This document shows, one piece after another, positions 57,011-64,000 of a stretch of DNA of 64,000 nt. The position numbers were made by a program, and so were the translations under genes. Under the pieces are notes generated by a model. It saw nothing but the letters and a program-made list of their open reading frames with translations. It was not told the origin of the DNA and made no database searches. Source of the DNA: Daucus carota subsp. sativus (Eukaryota > Streptophyta > Magnoliopsida > Apiales > Apiaceae). Where the stretch lies: contig NC_030385.2 in NCBI RefSeq assembly GCF_001625215.2, forward strand, positions 10,409,135 to 10,473,134. Reading direction: 5' to 3'. The stretch's first letter is position 1. Each line of letters opens with the position of its first letter.

Positions 57011-60000
57011 ACACACATATATATATATATTGAGAGAGAGACGTGAGAGTTATAAATGCATATTCATTAAGTGAATAATTTATATAAATTACAGATTACT
57101 ATATTTAATATGTTGCTTCTAATATTAATTGGACAGTTAGTGTGATAGGAGGGTATTGATTCGCTCATAAATACTGATTAGTTAGAAGAAATGCATCATT
57201 CACTTGTTCTTAATATATATGCGCTCTAATCCCAGATATTTTGCAATTTTTCTTATAGATATCAATTATAAAATATTAATTTGTAGGTTTAAAATTCCAA
57301 CTATTTTGGTGTCAAGGGTTTTAGTTGATTCATATCTGTATTTAATAATTGTTGATGCGTTTTTTGGAACTATGTTCTTGATTCATCACAAGCTTACGTA
57401 GGTGTTGCTATTCTTTTGATATATGGCTTATATATTTGGTTGTATCTTCAGATTTGTTGGTCACTATAACATTAAATTTTCTTCCTGAATGTATATATCT
57501 TTTTTATTTAAATAAATTACATGGATGTAGTTATATTTAACATCAATTTGTATAAATATGGTAGAATTTTAAAAATGACAAAAAAATGACCGCCATTTAG
57601 CTTCGTTTTTCAATTTGTTGACAGCCGTCAAAATGCACCCTAACAAATGTAACGGAACACAGGGGATTTCAGTATTCTATAAAATTACAACATAATGAAC
57701 ATATCCACCCAAATATTATCACGATGAAAAGGACTTAAGATAAAAAGCTTATAAACCAAAATAAATGTTCTGTTTAATGGTTAACAACACGTGACAATAT
57801 CAGTGTATAAAATGAGCGGTAAAATAAAGATTTTTAAAACAACAAAATTTGCTAATATGCATCAAAATACATAATGCACCTTCCATTAAAAATAATAATT
57901 AGAATTCCTCTAATTTTATTATAAAAATCTGTCATAACACAGAGGTATATCCTGTCCCCCGATATATCATTATGAGTAGTGTTAGGTGTTCATAATTGTA
58001 TATAAAAAATTTGTACATAATAACATGATAATTGATATGAGATATATTAATTAGGATTGTTGATCGATGTGGATACAGAACCCCATTTCAGTTAAAACCA
58101 CCATATGTTATTTTGTACAAATAGACAATTATATGTATCAAGCATTTTTCTATCATCATAGTGTCGAGCCTAATTAAAGTTAAGAATTACGAGTACTTGT
58201 TTTTACTTTTTAGTCAATAATGTCGAAAGTTTAGAAGACAGAAGGGAAGCAGGGGGACCGGGGTCGAGCTGTACGACACACTGCAATATGAAACGATTGT
58301 GGTTTTGGTTATTAAAAGAAGAGATTCCTGTTATGTCTTCTTCAGTACTGCAAGCCTGAACAATATTCTCCAGATATCAGAGTTGTATTTCATCATCTTT
58401 TTGTCTCCTTTTAATTGAATCTATTCAGATCTGGCTCAGTTTCTATCAAAAAATTCGTTATCTAGATTTAATTTGCATTTATACTATATTTTTGATATTA
58501 TTTTAACAACTGTTTAACTTTGTATTTACCATATTGGAGCATGTTACTTTAATTTTTGCAACATTTCTTATTAAAATCAGTGTCTCAATTCTCTATTATT
58601 AGATGCATCGAAAATTTTTAGGCATTGCTCCCGAGTTTTTTAGGACAGAAAGCAAGTGAAAACAAGTGTGCTTTCACTTTCATCCCACTTTAGGAGTGAA
58701 AGTTTTGGAATGAAACTATTCTATATTTGCAGTCACTTTCATTTGCTTTCGTCCTTTTAAAAAACTTAAAAGTATGAATATGAGTGAAAGTTAAAAAATT
58801 TTATTTTCTCTTCACTTTCTTTCCTCCCTCCTTAAAACTCGGGAGCAGGGTGTTAGAGAACTCAGGATGAAAGTTACATAACTTTACTTCATTTTCACTT
58901 GCTTTCCTTCCTAATCAAACTCGGGAGCAGGGCGTTAGTTTCGATTTCGCAGCCCCTTCCCCATTTTCTCTCAAAGAAAAATCCTAAGCTTTATTCAACA
59001 TTTCAGTCCAAATGAAAATAGATAGATATTTTATATAGTACCTTGAAAGCAATAAGAAATACTAATGCCGTTGTTCATATGACACTTTTAGTTTAATAAA
59101 TTAGCTCTATCACATTGACAGATTTAACTAGTTTTAATCACACTGTATAATGCATTCCTGATTTTCATTCGAGTGAGCCTATTCTCGTGCCTGTCTGTGC
59201 TTCTGCAGTTCTGCTATAGTCTTAAAGGGCCTGTTAATCAACCCTCTGATTGTATTTGATTTGTTTCTGAAATGAGACTTGAAAAACAGAGAATCACTCG
59301 AGACGCTTCGAAAAGAGGGAGTATCCATATTAACAGCCTCTTGGCTCTTGCTCGCCAGATCCGGTAAAAAGATGCTAAAAAACTAGTGTCCGTATTCCCA
59401 GCCTCTTTGTCAGTTTGCAAGGTTCCTCAATTTATAAAATGTGTCATTTATCATAATTAAACTATATTAAAATATATTTTTCAGGTCAATTTTTAATTAT
59501 TCTTTGATGTACTTAACTATTAAAATTGATTTAATATATTAAATAAAAAAGTTATTTAATAACCCAACACAAATATATTAATCAGCATCTTTATTAATTA
59601 TTAAAAAATCTATTTTAGTTAAAAAGATATATAACCTTTCTAACATAATTTTATCTTCACAAAAAATTTATCTAAAATAAAATAACAAATATTACTAGTA
59701 AATCTATGCATTTCCCATTTCATAAGTTGGTTTAAATAAAATATGTAATCCGAAAGTAATTAATGAAAACATAAAATAATATTCCGTTCATCCTTCGAAT
59801 CGTTTGGCACACATTTCAATACTTCAAAATATAATTTATTATATAATTTCAACATTTTCTCATCTGAATAAAATTTAATATTTAAATTTTTTATTGAAAA
59901 ACCAATTGTGAGAATATAGTGTATACCGACTTAAAAATGGGTCACAAGTAAGTAATAACAACACGAGGGCAACAAATCGTGACCGAGGGAGGACAAAATA

Positions 60001-60220
60001 TGACCTTAATGTCTGGATTTTATTTAGCTAGTATATCGGCAAGCATACATTTCAATCATATTCACAGCTACAACCTTAACGTTCCTGAATCTGAGAGATG
60101 CCGAATTATTAAGAAACAAACACAACAAAAGCTGTTCTTATATTGGCATACAAACCATGCATTTTGCTTAAACCATATAGCTAACAACAATGTTCACTTA
60201 TTCCTTGCCTTATTGTTGCT
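57011..60220. other. AT-rich intergenic DNA between the desaturases
   Basis: No gene is visible. A MITE-like block lies at 58628-58932. 59221-59420 has GGGCCTGTTAATCAACC and later CCAGCCTCTTTG, possibly another MITE. 59430-59930 is very AT-rich. The part just below 60221 is the 3' UTR side of desaturase copy 2. Confidence 0.4.
58628..58932. mobile_element. MITE with CTCCCGAGTTTT ends
   Basis: CTCCCGAGTTTTTTAGGACA at the left and CCTAATCAAACTCGGGAG at the right form inverted ends, followed inward by AAGCAAGTGAAAA and TTTTCACTTGCTT. A second CTTAAAACTCGGGAG copy near 58835 suggests a nested or duplicated end. Confidence 0.6.
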
Positions 60221-61372
60221 TTAAAACTGGCTCCGGTACCAATACACTCCCTTCGTCTCGCCTTCATCCTTCTCCACGTAAATGCATTCCTTCATTTCTC
60301 TGTACATCGCTTTCAGGATCGGGGTCCCGTCGTACTGATAATACTCTCCCAGTATCGGCTTCATTGCTTCGGTCGCTTCGAGACCATGGTAATGCGGGAT
60401 CATAGAAAAGATGTGGTGACAAACATGAGCGTTGCAGACGTTGTGGAACACCTTGTTCAAGATTCCGTAGTCCCGGTCCACGGTGCAGAGAGCGCCTCGT
60501 AGCCAGTCCCATTCGGTGGAGTCGTAGTAAGGCAACGAAGGGTGAGTGTGGTTTAGTATAGTGATTAAGACGAACCAGCCGTTGACGACGAGCAATGGAC
60601 CTCCGTAGACAAAGAAAACCCATGCGAAGCCTTTGGCGAGGACGAGTTTGTAGAGTCCGTAGATGACAGCGAGAATTGCGATGTCGGAGATGATGATTTC
60701 CTTGCGCTCACGGTCCGAGTAGAGCGGGCTGTGGGGATCGTAGTGCGAAGTCCACCTCTCGTACTTGTGCCCCGAGACGTTGAACATGAGGTACAATGGG
60801 AAGCCGATGAGGAGTGTGGTGAGCCAGACGAGGACTCGGCCGGGTGGGTTGTTGAGTAATTTGTAGTAGTTTCGGATGTTGGACTTGAATCTGGGGACGT
60901 AGACCTCGTCGTTTTCGAGGGATTGGGTGTTGGCGTGGTGGCGACGGTGGCTGATTTTCCAGGAGAAGTAAGGGACGAGAAGAGACGAATGGACGACGAG
61001 GCCGACGAGGTCGTTGATCCAGTTGTAGTTGCTGAAGGCGTCGTGGTCGCACTCGTGACCGACGACCCAAGCGCCCGTGAGGACGCAGCCCTGGACCGCA
61101 ATGTACGCGGCCCAAGCCAAGTAGTTGACGGGGCTCGGGAGATACTGGTCTATGTAGTTGGTGGCCACATAGTAGAGAGCATAAGCCATGAGGAGATCCT
61201 GGATGAGGTACCGGAAAGAAGTGACAAGAGACTTCTCGAAGCAATGTGCTGGAATGGCTTTCTTGAGGTCTCCTATTGTGAATGGAGGTTTCTCATGAGG
61301 AGCGCGTTTAAGCGCTCCTGCTGCAGTCTTCTTCCCACCCGGGGGATCCGACATTCGGCCTCCTGCACCCAT
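60221..61372 (-). CDS. FAD2-type membrane desaturase, copy 2 (altered first His box)
   Basis: Single coding exon, 383 residues, ATG 61372 (MGAGGRMSDPPGG). Same fold and length as copy 1. Box 1 reads HECDHD at 106-111 instead of HECGHH, so the third histidine is Asp and Gly is Asp; the H-x3-H pair remains. Box 2 HRRHH is at 142-146 and box 3 HVCHH at 316-320, preceded by CNA where FAD2 has TDT or ADT. HHANT follows box 2, as in copy 1. The C-terminus WYRSQF lacks the Lys of the usual retrieval motif. Divergent FAD2 relatives with box changes include acetylenases, conjugases, epoxygenases and hydroxylases; this could be one, or have reduced activity. The intact frame argues for selection. High GC also creates long antisense frames. 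Confidence 0.92.
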   Translation of the reverse strand: MGAGGRMSDPPGGKKTAAGALKRAPHEKPPFTIGDLKKAIPAHCFEKSLVTSFRYLIQDLLMAYALYYVATNYIDQYLPSPVNYLAWAAYIAVQGCVLTGAWVVGHECDHDAFSNYNWINDLVGLVVHSSLLVPYFSWKISHRRHHANTQSLENDEVYVPRFKSNIRNYYKLLNNPPGRVLVWLTTLLIGFPLYLMFNVSGHKYERWTSHYDPHSPLYSDRERKEIIISDIAILAVIYGLYKLVLAKGFAWVFFVYGGPLLVVNGWFVLITILNHTHPSLPYYDSTEWDWLRGALCTVDRDYGILNKVFHNVCNAHVCHHIFSMIPHYHGLEATEAMKPILGEYYQYDGTPILKAMYREMKECIYVEKDEGETKGVYWYRSQF

Positions 61373-61710
61373 CTGTTAATCCTGAAATCAGAACAACCAA
61401 CATAAGAAACTTTATATTTTATCAAATTGATTACACACGCAGACGTCAGAAGTTGAACCCCTGATCTCCCGCAAAGGGGCCAAGAGCTCAACCGCTGCAC
61501 CAATCTCTGTCGACAACCAAGATCGAAACTTGATAAGCAAAAGAGAAATAAACAAAGTTAGAAATGAGGGGGACTATACCAAAATATTTTCAGAGAGAAT
61601 GTGCTTGTGGTTGGGGCTTCTCCTCCTAGTACTCTTTTGTTCCTCCCCTTGTTGATATAAGTGTGAGGAAGGATAGGGAAATAAGCACAAGGGAGTGAAG
61701 TATATATAGC
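61373..61710 (-). promoter_or_regulatory. leader, 5' UTR intron and TATA box of desaturase copy 2
   Basis: Acceptor GATTTCAG ends at 61382, 9 bases before the ATG. A donor TTTTG/GTATAGTCC at 61579 gives a 198-bp leader intron. TATATATAGC at 61701-61710 is the TATA box, placing the start near 61670. The acceptor is strong; the donor is a choice among weak sites. Confidence 0.55.
61440..61520 (-). repeat. tRNA-like SINE head in the leader intron
   Basis: On the minus strand, TGGTGCAGCGG (61492-61502) fits a pol III A box and GGTTCAACTTC (61449-61459) fits a B box, about 43 bases apart. This is the layout of a plant tRNA-derived SINE. No acceptor-stem pairing was found, so it is not a tRNA gene, and the SINE 3' end is unclear. 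Confidence 0.5.
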
Positions 61711-63591
61711 TCGTAAAACGCCCGCCACAAGCATGAAAATATTTGCGCAAGTGTAGAATTTTTGTCACGCCGGCTGATGAATTTGAATATTTGGTTAACA
61801 AAATATTACTATGTTGTTTACTCATATTTTTTGATTACCAAGGTCTTTTAAGGCGGGCGCCCCACGATCCCCGAGCAGGAGAATGGAGTGAAGTTGTTTT
61901 CGGCTGTTCAAGACGAATCACTAAGCTCCAAAGTCAGATTTGGCATACAAGTTCACTAATAATCAAACGTGTATGACGTTATGCCGCACCTTTCTTTTTG
62001 AAAATATTAAATATTTTAAGATAATTTTTTTTGAAGGAAATATTTCAAGATAGAAGTGATTAAAGTAAAGAAGTGAAATAGAAGTGAGAAGCAAATTAAG
62101 ATTTATAAGTGATTCAAGTGTTTGGGAAAGAAGTAGAATTCATGAAACGAAAACCAGTATTTCTAAGTTCTTATAAGTAGTTATTGATTTTTACACAAAC
62201 GGTACAATTAAATATTTCTAACCTAAAATTTAGAAGCCTGACTTTTAAAACCGATCGAACACCCCCAATATTAGATGAATATATTCATTTTTTTAATCTT
62301 TCTCTGATAAATGTAATGTATCAATTGATTCATATACATATGTTAAAAATTATTTTAGAAGAGACATGACAAGTATTTTGAACAATTATTTTTTCCAAAA
62401 GATGGAACCGACTGATTATAATATTATTACAATTATGTTAGTGCACGTTAAAGTAGGGGAACACCACTGCATTTAAATATCGTAGTAATTTTATGACTTT
62501 GAATCCAACATTGATACAGGGGTAGTTTGTCGTTCTTCGCAAACATAAAACTGCATTATCTTTTAAACTGAGGAAGAAAAAACTCTGTAGAGGCAAAAAT
62601 CTCTTAAATAAAGTACAAATAATATAATTATTAGATATGACAATCATTTTTTACAAAGATTTTATCATCGAAAGACATAAATATAGGGTACACGTTTGTA
62701 CACTCATGTTGGGATTTTAGTTTTTTCACAATAAAAAAAAAAAATTGAACAGTTTGTTATCAATAATAACTTGACGACTTCATCTAGATTTTTTTTAATC
62801 GTTGTATTGAATATTTAGCAATTTAAAGAGAATACAATACTATTTGAAACTACATTGAACTGAATACATATAAATGATATAATAATCTTGATAAGGTATA
62901 GTGCAAGAACCTTTTTCAGATCCTTAACTATGTGGTGCGAGGATACCGTATCTTCACTACTGTTAAAGGAAATTTCTTTGTGTGTTCGTCAATCACAATG
63001 CTTGCATGATTGTGTCGGAGATGCTTTGTTTCAATTTTATTGCATTGTAAGAATAAATCAAACAAGAGCCCTGTTAATTGGTAGCAGGTGATGAATGAAC
63101 TAGTACAACGCATATAAAGTTAAGCCACTATAGATTTCCTTGGAGAAAAGTAATGTTAAGCCACTATATCCATTTAGCTAGGATACACGTTTTCACGTCC
63201 ATAATAGCTTGGGCGGAGCATTATAAACAATCCATCAATATGCGACAGAAAAAGAAAGTGTAGCTTGTGGTTATATTTGTTATTTGTCGCCTAAACCGCT
63301 TACGATTTTGTATGGAGATTGACGTGATGATAATAACAGTTGTAGCCCTGGATTTTATTTCAGTAAGTACATAATCTAAGACGTCGTTTGGACCAATATA
63401 AGTTTTTTGTTTTCTCTAATAGCATAGGCTGATTTGAGATTATTTCAGAAAAGTCATTTATTTTTTTTGACACTTAGAATTAATTTTCTAACCCAGGTGA
63501 GATGCATGTATTTTCGGCATCATGTTGTTCCAAAAAATGAGAGTTCCGTAGACTCTAAACATATTTTTACTAAATAGTCGATTAGTCTTAT

Positions 63592-63665
<74 letters not shown>

Positions 63666-64000
63666 GGGAAGATCCTAAGAAAACCCAGCTTATCAAGAAA
63701 ACTGAGGAACCCGTCTATCTACCGTTGATCTTATAATCATGATCTAATCAATAATTTATAAAATAAGCAATTAAATCTAGTTAATAAAGGGTAGTTTAGG
63801 AATATAGAATTACACATAATCAATCAGAATATTACAATGTGCAATAAGATTGTAGAGAATATTTTTTTCATAATTGCATGATGTACGTTTCTGTTGCAGA
63901 AGAAACGTCAAGATCATTATTGCATATTGTTTCCATAATTGCATAACACTACGCATCAATTTTTTTACTCTTGTTATGCATTCTCATCTCTCTCAAGTTT
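61711..64000. other. intergenic DNA with MITE fragment
   Basis: About 62030-62275 carries AGAAGTGAAATAGAAGTGAG and AGTGTTTGGGAAAGAAGTAG with CGAACACCCCC at its right, a relative of the blocks at 22895 and 35937. Open frames at 62184-63113 have no family resemblance. A TA microsatellite lies at 63597-63662. GGGGGGAAGATCCTAAGAAA follows it, a phrase frequent beside TA runs in plant repeats. Confidence 0.4.
63597..63662. repeat. TA microsatellite
   Basis: About 33 uninterrupted TA units. Confidence 0.95.

Noticed and set aside
60565-61405. Long open frames (160-178 codons) in other frames and antisense across desaturase copy 2
   Set aside because: They are shadows of a GC-rich coding exon; their composition (Ser/Thr/Arg/Pro runs) is not protein-like.
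61440-61520. tRNA gene
   Set aside because: A- and B-box-like sequences are present, but no acceptor stem or anticodon arm can be folded; better explained as a SINE head.
62888-63113. Open frames on both strands resembling a retroelement scrap
   Set aside because: Too short and without any motif that can be named; left unassigned.

Overview
This window is nuclear DNA from a flowering plant: split genes with GT-AG introns, AT-rich intergenic DNA full of MITEs and retroelement debris, and plant-specific families (WRC, DC1, clade-D PP2C, FAD2-like desaturases). The divergent FAD2 paralogues suggest an asterid, possibly Apiaceae or a relative. That placement is inference, because no diagnostic marker is present.

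Layout. 1-72: first codons of a NIMA-related-kinase-like gene (minus strand, cut by the window edge). 73-10700: transposon territory, with a Tourist-like MITE, a Ty1/copia reverse-transcriptase remnant, and a decayed NAM-associated-domain gene (minus) split by a young 4.47-kb Ty3-type LTR element with a TCACT target duplication; a 395-bp MULE-like MITE sits inside that element. 10745-13337: DNAJC9/ATJ6-type J protein (8 exons, minus). 13.8-16.2 kb: three MITEs. 17047-18887: WRC-domain protein (4 exons, plus). 20993-22099: DC1 protein with a Ser-rich tail (minus). 23.5-25.1 kb: retroelement debris. 26197-30764: a plus-strand DC1 cluster (intact, truncated, intact) with a GC-rich 992-bp terminal-inverted-repeat element inside it. 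31428-33502: clade-D PP2C phosphatase (4 exons, minus). 36803-38546: unrecognised two-exon gene (minus). 39575-45383: DNA polymerase delta small subunit POLD2 (14 exons, minus). 45.5-48.5 kb: MITE plus probable organelle-derived DNA. 49659-50810 and 60221-61372: two divergent FAD2-type desaturases on the minus strand, about 10 kb apart, each with a predicted short 5' UTR intron, separated by nested MITE/CACTA/microsatellite DNA. 61.7-64 kb: intergenic.

How the genes work together. Exon structures were built by hand from splice signals, reading-frame phase and family resemblance. POLD2 and the DNAJC9-like gene are S-phase/chromatin-assembly genes, and both carry E2F-type motifs at their 5' ends. 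The two desaturases probably act on oleate- or linoleate-type acyl lipids in the ER. The 60-kb copy has an altered first histidine box and an altered C-terminal ER signal, which makes it the best candidate here for unusual chemistry. I see no prokaryotic-type system, CRISPR array, rRNA or complete tRNA gene.
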